A stretch of 64,000 nt of DNA, from the NCBI GenBank assembly GCA_946811695.1, contig OX328126.1:4199702-4263701 (forward strand). The letters are read 5' to 3'. Below the pieces are notes generated by a model. The model saw only the letters and a program-made list of their open reading frames with translations, did no database searches and was not told the DNA's origin. The position numbers and the translations under genes are program-made. How positions within the stretch are numbered: position 1 is the stretch's first letter; each line of letters starts with the position of its first letter. Positions 10,805 through 20,043 of the stretch are shown in pieces. This DNA is from Gonocerus acuteangulatus (Eukaryota > Arthropoda > Insecta > Hemiptera > Coreidae).

Positions 10805-11517
10805 TGTATGTACCTAGCTTCAGCGCTTCTACACCAGAGGGAACTAGTATCACTCTTCCTGTCTTAATACTATTCCCTCTACATAGGCAAGAGTGTATGT
10901 ACCTAGCTTCAGAGCTTCTACACCAGAGGGAACTTGTGTCACTCTTCCTGTCTTAATGCTATTCCATCTACATAGGCAAGAGTGTATGTACCTAGCTTCA
11001 GAGCTTCTACACCAGAGGGAACTTGTGTCACTCTTCCTGTCTTAATGCTATTCCCTTTACATAGGCAAGAGTGTATGTACCTAGCTTCAGAGCTTCTACA
11101 CCAGAGGGAACTAGTGTCACTCTTCCTGTCTTAATGCTATTCCATCTACATAGGCAAGAGTGTATGCACCTAGCTCCAGAGCTTCTACACCAGAGGGAAC
11201 TAGTGTCACTCTTCCTGTCTTAATGCTATTCCATCTACATAGGCAAGAGTGTATGTACCTAGCTTCAGAGCTTCTACACCAGAGGGAACTAGTGTCACTC
11301 TTCCTGTCTTAATGCTATTCCATCTACATAGGCAAGAGTGTATGCACCTAGCTCCAGAGCTTCTACACCAGAGGGAACTTGTGTCACTCTTCCTGTCTTA
11401 ATGCTATTCCCTCTACATAGGCAAGAGTGTATGCACCTAGCTTCAGCGCTTCTACACCAGAGGGAACTAGTGTCACTCTTCCTGTCTTAATGCTATTCCA
11501 TCTAGATAGGCAAGAGT
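10805..11517. repeat. 89-bp tandem array, 8 copies
   Basis: Units begin at TGTATG(T/C)ACCTAGCT at 10805, 10894, 10983, 11072, 11161, 11250, 11339 and 11428. Copies differ at a few sites (CTTCAG/CTCCAG, ACTAGT/ACTTGT, TTCCCT/TTCCATC). These variants recur in non-adjacent units, which suggests unequal exchange or gene conversion. No open frame spans the array. Confidence 0.95.
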
Positions 11518-11956
11518 GATAAATTTTCTGTTGAGTTTTATGAGTTTAGAAATACTAGTACGATATAGGTGTTTTTTTCGATGGTTTCTACGACTGACGT
11601 TTTCCTGGTTTATGGATTCGTAGGCAATTTCTGTCAGGACTTCGGGATAGGGTCAACAACAAAAATAGTTTTTCTCCCTATAGAGGGAGTAAACATATTA
11701 AAACTCTAAATAATGTTTGTGTGCTTCCAGTTTCCAGAGTTATATAGAAGTCACCGTATACTTGTTAGGTAGTTGTTAGTCTATTAACAGTCATTAACAG
11801 AATCAGGTCATTCTCTCGCTAATGATGTCATTTCCTTAAACCTTCATTGGATAAGGCTAGCTATGTCATTTAGATCTCAAGGTCTGGCTGAAAAAACGCT
11901 GGATAGATTATCGGAATTCGCTTTCTTACCAAACAATCTTATGTTTTACCTGAATT

Positions 11957-12212
11957 GAAAGGGTCGGGGCAAAATAGGGCCAAGCAACATTATTAACAAA
12001 ACTTAACTGTAGCTGCTATATGTTGGATATTATGTGGGACTATCAGTTGAAATGGTTAGAGGCAACAATATTAAGTAGCATAGAGAGCTTGTAGTCATAT
12101 TTTAGTAGCATTTGCACCATAGACTGATAGTCCCATATAATATCCAACATATAGCAGATACAGTTAAGTTCTGTTCATATGTTGCTTGGCACTATTTTTC
12201 CCCGACCATTTC
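11957..12212. mobile_element. Family E MITE, copy 1
   Basis: 256 bp with long terminal inverted repeats: GAAAGGGTCGGGGCAAAATA at the left and the inverted equivalent ending in CCCCGACCATTTC at the right. The inner arms extend to ACTATCAGT/ACTGATAGT. It is flanked by AATT on both sides (11953-11956, 12213-12216). Because AATT is palindromic, it could be either a 4-bp target duplication or part of the repeat. A second copy is at 30411. Confidence 0.8.
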
Positions 12213-12219
12213 AATTATC

Positions 12220-12519
12220 CTCTAGTTTTGGATATTTTTTTTGCCAACTGTTTTTACACGTTTTCGTAGAGAATTCAGTAAACTTTCAAATGGTCACCTT
12301 CCACTTATCACGATTTCCCAACCGTTTTCGAGATACACGAGAAAATATACTAATATCCCAAAACTACTCGTCAGTTAACAAAATATTATTTTTTACTAAT
12401 GTTTCCTTAACTCCAAACGAAACTTAAAATTGAATACTTTAGTTCGGATTGAAGTCAAATGTCTTTATATACATAAATTTGAACCACCATTATTTCGTGA
12501 ACATATACTTCTAAGAATT
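12220..12519 (+). mobile_element. Family B body fragment
   Basis: It carries the family B landmarks GAGAATTCAGTAAACTTTCA, CGATTTCCCAACCGTTTTCG and AATTTGAACCACCATTATTT in plus orientation. It is interrupted on the right by a family C element. Confidence 0.6.
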
Positions 12520-12747
12520 GGAGTATATAAGGCGGGGGGTTGAGGGGGCTGCAGAGCCCCGAAATATTGACAATCGCCATAAAAACCTCTAAAAAAATTA
12601 AATAAGATCACTTAGTCCAGAAAAAATAACTTTACTTGGATGTAATAGCCTTTTAGTTGGATAACTATTCCAAGTGGTAGATTGTTAGTATTCGATACCC
12701 ACAAATGATCACGGACCCCCTCAAATTATTTCCTATATACGCCCCGG
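12520..12747. mobile_element. Family C element (G-rich ends), copy 1
   Basis: One end reads GAGTATATAAGGCGGGGGG and GGGGGCTGCAGAGCCCC. The other end reads TTTCCTATATACGCCCCGG. The interior shares the AAATAAGATCACTTAGT segment with the copies at 15252, 29447 and 58258. It has no coding frame. Confidence 0.7.
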
Positions 12748-12848
12748 CTTCCAAGGGAGGAGGTAAACGCGCTAAGACAAAAATGCCAAAAAAACAGATT
12801 GCACGGGAAAAATTCATTTAACCTGCCGAAATTAAAAAATCCATAATT

Positions 12849-13030
12849 CTTTTTTTTCGTTTTTTAACGGCGTATCAACTATTTGGCTATTAGCGCCGGA
12901 CTATCTACAGTTTACCACCCTTTCATAATGCCAACAGCACGTGGTCGGTCACCCATTCAGGTACTGACCACGCCAGACGTTGCTTAACTTCGGTGATCTA
13001 CGGGAACCGGTGCATTCACCGGCCGTTTGC
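12849..13030 (-). mobile_element. 5S rRNA-derived SINE (SINE3 type) with 13-bp target-site duplication
   Basis: On the minus strand the head matches 5S rRNA over most of its 3' two-thirds: ATCACCGAAGTTAAGCAACG (internal A-box region), GGTCAGTACCTGAATGGGTG (C-box region), then GACC and CACGTGCTGTTGGC. This is followed by a body ending GGCGCTAATAGCCAA, ACGCCGTTAAAAAA and an A-rich tail. The flanks AAAATCCATAATT at 12836-12848 and 13031-13043 are identical 13-bp target-site duplications. The same tail occurs in the tRNA-headed SINE-1, so both heads probably use one LINE partner. It is not a functional 5S gene, since the tail is foreign and the 5' part diverges. Confidence 0.88.
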
Positions 13031-13043
13031 AAAATCCATAATT

Positions 13044-13308
13044 AATTTTAATTTTTTTATTTGACAGTTTCACATAATTAGTAAGTCTAGTAGTGATGTG
13101 TACGATAAAAAGGAAATAAAATAATTTCCAAATAACAGGAGTAACTGTTCCAATAACGATAAGCACAACATGGCTGGTTGATGGTACCGAAATACTGGGC
13201 CGGGCCGTGAGCTAACCTTTCTGGCCTGGATCAAAAATAGTCACTGGCTGGCTGGTGCTCAGGAATCTATGCCGAGAGGACACCAGGCACCTCCAACACT
13301 ATCTCACG

Positions 13309-13310
<2 letters not shown>
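13044..13310. other. Unassigned spacer
   Basis: No gene or known repeat is recognised. The part from about 13170 to 13305 is more GC-rich than the surroundings (GGGCCGGGCCGTGAGC) but has no open frame of note. Confidence 0.35.

Positions 13311-13360
<50 letters not shown>
13311..13360. repeat. (TA)n microsatellite
   Basis: About 25 TA dinucleotides. Confidence 0.97.
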
Positions 13361-13365
<5 letters not shown>

Positions 13366-13576
13366 GTAATCATGCTCCTTGAGCAACGCACAAAGACTAT
13401 CCCTTTTTTGTTCCAATATATCTGGATGAGAATTTTTATCCAAAATAAAATTGTATCTTCACAGTCATCATCTGTTAAAAACAAAAAAAATGTGATATAA
13501 TCCAGCGGATGGATACGGATGATACTGATATGAAATGGGATACACTCTAGGGCAACCTTTGTGGCACGTTGATGGC

Positions 13577-14273
13577 CAAACTTGGCGATTGTAAATATTG
13601 TCCCTCCCATGTATAATCGAACTTGGCGATTGTAAATATTGTCCCTCCCATGTATAATCGAACTTGCCGATTGTAAATATTGTCCCTCCCATGTATAATC
13701 GAACTTGCCGATTGTAAATATTGTCCCTCCCATGTATAAACGAACTTGGCGATTGTAAATATTGTCCCTCCCATGTATAATCGAACTTGGCGATTGTAAA
13801 TATTGTCCCTCCCATGTATAATCGAACTTGGCGATTGTAAATATTGTCCCTCCCATGTATAATCGAACTTGGCGATTGTAAATATTGTCCCTCCCATGTA
13901 TAATCGAACTTGCCGATTGTAAATATTGTCCCTCCCATGTATAATCGAACTTGCCGATTGTAAATATTGTCCCTCCCATGTATAATCGAACTTGGCGATT
14001 GTAAATATTGTCCCTCCCATGTATAATCGAACTTGCCGATTGTAAATATTGTCCCTCCCATGTATAATCGAACTTGCCGATTGTAAATATTGTCCCTCCC
14101 ATGTATAATCGAACTTGCCGATTGTAAATATTGTCCCTCCCATGTATAATCGAACTTGCCGATTGTAAATATTGTCCCTCCCATGTATAATCGAACTTGC
14201 CGATTGTAAATATTGTCCCTCCCATGTATAATCGAACTTGCCGATTGTAAATATTGTCCCTCCCATGTATAAT
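13577..14273. repeat. 41-bp tandem array, 17 copies
   Basis: The unit is CGAACTTG(G/C)CGATTGTAAA followed by TATTGTCCCTCCCATGTATAAT. Seventeen copies fill 697 bp almost without other change. One G/C site alternates in blocks: G G C C G G G G C C G C C C C C C. Because 41 is not a multiple of three and the unit has no stop in any minus-strand frame, all three minus frames stay open for about 240-310 codons. I read these as by-products rather than genes. Confidence 0.96.
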
Positions 14274-14317
14274 GGAATGTGAAAAGTCACATTTTTGAGA
14301 TTCGAGACTTAAATTGT

Positions 14318-14494
14318 GGAGGATACGGCTTGTGGCAACTCTAGCCCCTTTAGAATATCCTTTAATGCCTTAAATAAAGCATGGAATAAGACCATTTTTC
14401 AATATATTACTCCGTCAATGGATAGAATATGTTGGTTCTCTAGTTTGCTCCGATTTGCATATTCCATAGTTTGAAATGGTAGGGAGGATATGTT
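14318..14494 (+). mobile_element. Family D element, copy 1 (left end missing)
   Basis: It shares about 170 bp in inverted orientation with 46150-46325 (landmarks TTTAATGCCTTAAATAAAGC and TAGTTTGCTCCGATTTGCAT). The right end, TTTGCATATTCCATAGTTTG plus the following GGTAGGGAGGATATG, matches the terminal repeat of the complete copy. The left terminal repeat is absent, and the 41-bp array ends about 45 bp to the left. Confidence 0.65.
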
Positions 14495-14689
14495 CGCGGG
14501 CCGCGTAGATGGATCAAAATAAAATGACATCGGATTTTAAAGTAGTGTTCATTATTTTAGTAACAGATATCAGACATGAAATAATACGACAATATTATTG
14601 TAATACAATTTATTAAAGTAACAACACGAAATGAGAAGAAAAATAGGTACAATATTATAATCGAAACGTGAAATTTGGAATTATTACAA

Positions 14690-15062
14690 ACTACGAAAGT
14701 TCAATAACGACTCGAAATCAATGAGACACTCGGCTTACTCGCTCACTTGATTTCGCAGGAGCAAGCGACAAACCCAATCTCTCTCCATCTTCATAATTAC
14801 AACCTATGAAAGTTCAATGAGACACTCGGCTTACTCGCTCACTTGATTTCGCAGGAGCAAGCGACAAACCCAATCTCTCTCCATCTTCATAATTACAACC
14901 TATGAAAGTTCAATGAGACACTCGGCTTACTCGCTCACTTGATTTCGCAGGAGCAAGCGACAAACCCAATCTCTCTCCATCTTCATAATTACAACCTATG
15001 AAAGTTCAATGAGACACTCGGCTTACTCGCTCACTTGATTCCACAGGAGCAAGTGACCGCGG
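14690..15062. repeat. 96-bp tandem array, about 3.8 copies
   Basis: ATGAGACACTCGGCTTACTC recurs at 14721, 14817, 14913 and 15009. The middle units are almost identical. The last unit diverges (TTCCACAGGAGCAAGTGACC). Confidence 0.93.
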
Positions 15063-15251
15063 GTCGGTTTGCTCCAGGGTCATTGTAGAACACATTCTTG
15101 CAATATTTATATTTTTCTTGGTTGTTCCTTTTTATCTAGAGCTTAGTGAATCTACCTTAATCTGACACATTAAGATAATCGATTATAATTTCCTTATACT
15201 ATTCATTTTAATTTATTATGAGGTGACGAAAGGTCACTTGTCCCTCCTAGA
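15063..15251. other. Unassigned spacer
   Basis: Nothing recognisable is seen apart from simple AT-rich sequence. Confidence 0.3.
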
Positions 15252-15505
15252 GGCATGGGCGTATATAGAAAATAATTTCGGAGGGGTTGGGAAAATTTCG
15301 GGGGGGGGCTGAGACCATTTCCGGTGCATGGAATACTAACAATTTTAAGCCAACTTAAACGCTATTACACACAAAATAGAATATGTTTTATGAACTAAAT
15401 GATCTTATTTAATTTATTTTTAAGGGGTTTATGAAATTTTTACCGATCAAATCAAAATTTCGGGGGGGGGGCCTACAGCCCACCCCCCTTATACACGCAC
15501 ATGCA
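15252..15505. mobile_element. Family C element, copy 2
   Basis: The left end is GGCATGGGCGTATATAGAAA. The right end is CCCCCCTTATACACGCACAT plus GCATAG, a degenerate inverted match. The interior has AAATTTCGGGGGGGGG tracts and ATGATCTTATTTAATTTATT. Confidence 0.8.
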
Positions 15506-15652
15506 TAGAAGAGGTTAGGATGAGCAGATTGAAAGAAAAAATATCACAGTGAGGCTTCAACAGAATAAACTTAATGGTTAAAAAAAGACAACGTGCATAT
15601 TTGCAAAGGCCTGAATCTGTGTAAGATGTTTTGACCAAGATTATCTTAATCT

Positions 15653-16014
15653 TACGGGGACGAGGTTAGCTGAGTGGTAGAGCACTGGACTAATATGCTG
15701 GAGGACCTGAGTTCAAATCCCGAGCATAGTACTAAAGATATTTATCTTCTAGTGTCTTCGTTCATGGGTTGAATTCGGCCTCCCTGACCGTCCCTAGGCC
15801 AGCCCAGCCTTTAATTAATTTAATAATGGGTATCTTGGGTGCTAATGACTCTAGCAGTTGAAGAAGGCAAGGGGAAAATCAGGCATCCTGAGCATAGTAC
15901 AGACCACACTATCTCCCTAGTATGCTGTATGGTCATGAATCAGATACCTCTATAGTATCTGCCCCTCAGGGCCCTTGTTGCCTGTTGCGGGACTGATTTT
16001 TTTTTTTTTTTTTT
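15653..16014 (+). mobile_element. tRNA-Ile-like SINE (SINE-2), full length with 12-bp target-site duplication
   Basis: The head GGGGACGAGGTTAGCTGAGT then GGTAGAGC gives an A box. The anticodon-loop region reads CTAATAT (AAT, isoleucine-like), and GAGTTCAAATCCC is the B box. A body of about 270 bp (GGCCTCCCTGACCGTCCCTA and CTATCTCCCTAGTATGC) ends in GGGACTGA and a 21-base T run. TTATCTTAATCT at 15641-15652 is repeated at 16015-16026 as the target-site duplication. Pol III transcription and LINE-dependent mobility are inferred from family knowledge. It is the reference copy for the others in this window. Confidence 0.92.
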
Positions 16015-16124
16015 TTATCTTAATCTCTTAAGATAAGCTGACCCATTATCTAGTTGGTAGAGTTATTCCCAACCAGATAAATAATTCTTCGTTTTTCAGT
16101 TTTCTCCAGCTGGATTTCGATTTT

Positions 16125-16158
16125 GGACCACTGTGCAACACTTGTTGCACAGTGGTCC
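16125..16158. repeat. Perfect 16-bp hairpin
   Basis: GGACCACTGTGCAACA is followed by CT and then its exact reverse complement. It is not attached to a recognised element or a T run. Confidence 0.9.
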
Positions 16159-16619
16159 AGTGTTACAACAACAGTTGTAGAAACCTCAAAAGCTTTTGGA
16201 TTGTGGAATAGAGCTATATAGTTTTTACATCGTAGTCATAATTATATTCAAGTGAAAGTTCTCATCTGGACTTTATGACGCAAATCGCAGCTGCTAAATG
16301 AGAAATTTAAGGAATGTATTGCAATTATTTTTACGAGTTTAATTACTTTATCTCAGTGAAACATTCATTTCTAATTAACATTTTAGTTTCCTCCATATTA
16401 TAAAGAAATGTTATCTCGTATAGGTTATCATTTTGCGCGCCAACTTCAATCCTTGGGTATGGAAACTTTAATTATGAAGTCAGCTGGATACCAAATCATA
16501 CAGAAAGGTGTTGGTGTAAGCAGTATTCCTGAATAACTTGCTTGAATTAACCTATTTAAATACAAAGGGAACAAGCAAAGTTTTGCTCTTCTTCTTATAA
16601 ATTTTTATTTAACTTTGTC

Positions 16620-17299
16620 TCAGAGTAAACCCCAACTCCTCATGGACCGATTTGTGTGTGTGTGTGTGTGTGTATGTGTGTGACTCTGTTAACGCCAGGA
16701 AACTTGGTATGTAGTTTTCCCCTAGCAAACGATTGAACTGAAAAATCGGTCTTTGTGGAGGGGGGAGGCTACTCTGGAACCGAAGTTGTTGCCGGAAATT
16801 TTGTTATATTTCATAAAAAATCCGTACTTATTCGCTGTGGTCATCTAAAGATAAAAATGTGTTGTGAAAATAAACTAAATCGGTTCATTAAGAACATTGT
16901 ACTATGTTTGAATAGAAACGCAGGTTGACAAAGCTACCACTAGGAGTGCTTCTGTTCTGATATGACTTTATATTGGTAGCAGAGTTCTGACTTCTACCAC
17001 TAGGGGCGCATTATCCCGTTCCTTTATTATTCATCAACATTAATAAACGAAAACATGATTTTTTTTTTTTGTGTATTTATTAAGTAGTGTAGTGCCACGC
17101 ATACATAAAACTCTGAAATGAAATTATTTAGAAAATTAATAATTAAGAGGATTTGATCATTACAAATGTATAAGAGCAGAACTATTCTATTTTATTTTAT
17201 GTATATAGGTTACTTTTTGCAAATTATTCAGGAATACAGGCTACCCTACTGAAATTGTGAGGATAGTGCTATATATATGTAGTTCCTGCGTGACGGACT
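16620..17299 (-). mobile_element. Family A element, degenerate copy
   Basis: It contains the A-family motifs GACTCTGTTAACGCCAGGAA, CCTAGCAAACGATTGAACTG and AAACTAAATCGGTTCATTA. It ends at the inverted A 5' terminus, GTTCCTGCGTGACGGACTTT (17281-17300). A (TG)n tract at 16653-16681 takes the place of the (TA)n. The 3' hairpin is not recognisable. Confidence 0.55.
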
Positions 17300-17821
17300 T
17301 TTGTCCCTTTTTTGTAGGTCATCATAATTACTGGGGTATGATGCAAAGATTTAACCACAAGGGAAAATTAATAATTTCGTTCCAAAGTAAACCTACCCTC
17401 CTAATAAATCGATTCAGTTAATTTTAGCTACACACTCTTCAATTTAGATACCAACCAAGTAAACCGACTTTCGTTGCTTTTCCTTCATCTCCTTTAATAT
17501 GCTAAGTAAACCTTGCAACCTGCTATATAAGTACACTCTTTAAGATAACGTTTCGAAAGTACCTGGATTAAGTGAAACACCCACAGAGTCTTAAGAGTTG
17601 TTACTCAATTCAGATCTTCTTAATGTTACCTAACTTTAGCTTAACGATTTTGTTCGTGGTTGAAATCTAAGTAATTATAATATATACCCAGCCCTATCCA
17701 GTCTAGAAAAGGGTGGTAACCTGTAAATAACCCGTCCAATAATTTTTAGTTAATAATAATGGACGTTAAAATTTAAATATATAAATATATTATTTATGGT
17801 CAAACGGTAAGAAGCCCTTTT
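17300..17821. other. Unassigned AT-rich spacer
   Basis: No gene is seen. Short strings such as GTAAACCTACCCTCCTAATA at 17387-17406 recall family A, but not over enough length to annotate. Confidence 0.3.
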
Positions 17822-18003
17822 TTTTTGTTCTTTTTTTTACGGTGCGCCGACATCTTGGCCATTAGCGCCGACGTCCATGGTGCAGCGGGGACTTTACTCA
17901 GCGACCCCTGAGATTAGAAAAATTCCTGCTGCAGTTGGGACTCGAACCCACTATCTCGCGCATGAGAATCTAAGGCGTTAGCCATTAGACCACGGGGAGA
18001 CCC
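17822..18003 (-). mobile_element. tRNA-derived SINE (SINE-1), copy 2
   Basis: The minus-strand head is GGGTCTCCCCGTGGTCTAAT with B box GGTTCGAGTCCC. The body is CATGGACGTCGGCGCTAATG plus GCCAAGATG, with a terminal A run interrupted by GAACA. No convincing target-site duplication is visible, so it is older than the copy at 6661. Confidence 0.82.
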
Positions 18004-18072
18004 TGCTCGAGTAATGCTTCGATTTTCTCCCTAGAAATAAGGGTATTTACAAAATCAGATAAAAATGATTTA

Positions 18073-18440
18073 TTTTAGAGCCTTCGGCTCAAATTCAGGA
18101 AGATAAATATGCTTTAGGTCCACCCGACAAACCTATGTAATGTACTATATAATATATAGTTTTCTTTTTCGTGCATCGCTACTGCGCATGCGTGAACGCG
18201 AGTGGACACTTTTTTGCGGCACATACAGTCTTCTTTTTCGTTCATGGCCAATGCGCACGCGCGAACGCCAGCGAACACTTTTTTTGTGACATACAGTCTT
18301 CTTTTTCGTACATGGCCACTGCGTATGCGCGAACGCCACTGCGCATACGCGAACGCCACTGCGTATGCGCAAACGGTACGGGAACTTTTTATAACGTTTT
18401 TTTCCAGTTTATTCACCTCTAAGTCTTATTTATGCTAATA
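18073..18440 (+). mobile_element. Family F element with CpG-rich internal repeats
   Basis: The left end has a hairpin (GAGCCTTCGGCTC) then CAAATTCAGGAAGATAAATA and TTTAGGTCCACCCGACAAAC. The interior holds about three units built on CTTCTTTTTCGTNCATGGCC plus a GCGCATGCGC-like core and GAACGCCAGCG. The right end is a degenerate form of the GCATATTTATGCT terminus. Related copies are at 37219-37312 (right end) and 39297-39560 (inverted). Confidence 0.7.
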
Positions 18441-18773
18441 TTAAAACTAAATATTCGAAATTGTTATTTTAATCCTCAGGATGTATATTGTAGATATCCT
18501 GTAAGGATTTTCGTCCTTACTCCTCTTAGGCTGTGTCCTATCTCTAGTCGGGACTGTTTCAGGTTTGAGAATCATCAGAGATAAAGCACGTCTGCTCCAT
18601 TTACACTCACTTCACCTCCAAGGTCTTTCTTAGAAGATCATTTTAAGCCATCACAACATACCACCCTTTCATTCTTAGGGAAATCTAACCAAGATTCTTA
18701 GTTCTCAATACTAATGGATTTAATAATTCTTCAGTACATTCCGAAATCTTCATCAATCTTAGGGAAGAAATGC

Positions 18774-18778
<5 letters not shown>
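18441..18778. other. Unassigned spacer
   Basis: No gene or known element is recognised. Confidence 0.3.

Positions 18779-18824
<46 letters not shown>
18779..18824. repeat. (TA)n microsatellite left of a SINE
   Basis: About 23 TA units directly abut the A-tail end of the SINE-2 copy. Confidence 0.96.
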
Positions 18825-18825
<1 letters not shown>

Positions 18826-18830
<5 letters not shown>

Positions 18831-19168
18831 CAGTCCCGTAACAGGCCACGAGGGCCCTGAGGGGCAGATACTATAGAGGTATCTGATTCATGACCATACG
18901 GCACACTAGGGAGATAGTATGGTCAGTACTATGCTCCGGCCGCCTCATTTTCCCCTTGGCTGCTTCGACTGCTAGAGTCATTAGCACCAACCAAGGTACC
19001 CATTATTAAATTAATTAGAGGCTGGGTTGGCCTAGGGACGGTCAGGGAGGCCGAATTCAACCGGTGAACGAAGACACTAGAAGAAAAAATCTTTAGTGCT
19101 TGCTCGGGATTTGAACTCACGCCTCCAGCTTATTAGTCCAGTGCTCTACCACTGAGCTAACCTCGCCC

Positions 19169-19170
<2 letters not shown>
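18826..19170 (-). mobile_element. tRNA-Ile-like SINE (SINE-2) inserted in a (TA)n tract
   Basis: On the minus strand it begins GGGGGCGAGGTTAGCTCAGT plus GGTAGAGC (A box), with B box GAGTTCAAATCCC. It runs through the same body as the 15653 copy and ends at GGGACTGATTTT. (TA)n lies on both sides, so the target was the microsatellite. The duplication cannot be measured in repeat sequence. Confidence 0.9.

Positions 19171-19232
<62 letters not shown>
19171..19232. repeat. (TA)n microsatellite right of a SINE
   Basis: About 30 TA units, with a single ACATA interruption near the right end. Confidence 0.95.
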
Positions 19233-19237
<5 letters not shown>

Positions 19238-19247
19238 TATTATCTTA

Positions 19248-19321
19248 TTTATCTGGTCTTCCTTCCTTCACACATGTGTAGATCTATATATCTATCTACA
19301 TCTAGAAATATATATGTGTAG

Positions 19322-19399
<78 letters not shown>

Positions 19400-19473
19400 C
19401 TACACATATATATTTCTAGATGTAGATAGATATATAGATCTACACATGTGTGAAGGAAGGAAGACCAGATAAA
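19248..19473. repeat. 226-bp palindrome centred on (TA)n
   Basis: TTTATCTGGTCTTCCTTCCT at the left returns inverted at 19454-19473. The arms (about 85 bp) hold CACACATGTGTAGATC and a further AGATATATAGATCTA-like text, and the middle is a (TA)n run with two symmetric ACATA/TATGT interruptions. The symmetry centre is at about 19360.5. It could extrude as a cruciform. Confidence 0.92.
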
Positions 19474-19710
19474 GATGAATGCTGAAAATCCCTGTTGATG
19501 CTGTGATGCTGGCTGTAGTAACCACAATCATCCTTGTATCTAGACCTTGATGATATCATCTCTAGAGGTCTTCCGGGATTCAGCTATTCATCCGTTTATA
19601 GATTCTATTTCTTCTCTACAATAGATCCCTTCTGTTAAGGTATTTCTTCGATATTCCTTGTTTTTATGTCAAAACAAAGCAAAAAGTCCTACTATTGCCG
19701 AATAATCCTT

Positions 19711-19760
19711 CATGATGTGGGGATTCGAACCCACCACCAGTACAAGTTCATCCGAAGAAA
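19711..19760 (-). other. tRNA B-box-like motif, possible SINE fragment
   Basis: The minus strand reads GGTGGTGGGTTCGAATCCCC, a perfect B box (GGTTCGAATCC). No A box or SINE body is recognised nearby, so this is a weak call. Confidence 0.3.
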
Positions 19761-19890
19761 GATTCTTAAATAAGATTCATAAAATGAGAAAACCCTTCTC
19801 TCTTTTGTTATACACATTTTCGCCAAATATTAACTATTGTGTGTGACAAGCTTTCGAAATCAACCTAACCATAACAAATAATGTAAACAC

Positions 19891-19922
19891 GCTAAGATGA
19901 CGCCGTTCCTGCGAGTCTGACT
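19891..19922 (-). mobile_element. Family B 5' terminus, isolated
   Basis: CGCTAAGATGACGCCGTTCC plus TGCGAGTCTGACTT is the inverted 5' end of family B. It lies only a few bases from the 3' hairpin of the next B copy, giving a head-to-tail pair in minus orientation. The rest of this copy cannot be followed leftwards. Confidence 0.6.
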
Positions 19923-20043
19923 TCTAACTGGTTCCTCCCTCCCTCAATAGGGAGGAACCCCGCTTATAAGGTTGACCTCATGACGCAATCCGGAAGAGCG
20001 AACTAGGAAATTTCACGTTTCAGAACGTATAGATTATAACAAG

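Noticed and set aside
12900..13030. A functional 5S rRNA gene
   Set aside because: The 5' part diverges, the 3' end is fused to a SINE tail, and there is a 13-bp target-site duplication.
13299..14290. Three overlapping minus-strand ORFs of 238-308 codons
   Set aside because: They are the three frames of the 41-bp tandem repeat, have no non-repeat domain, and share the same DNA.
15660..15730. A functional tRNA-Ile gene
   Set aside because: The A and B boxes are present, but the anticodon stem does not pair and the sequence continues into a SINE body with an A/T tail and target-site duplication.
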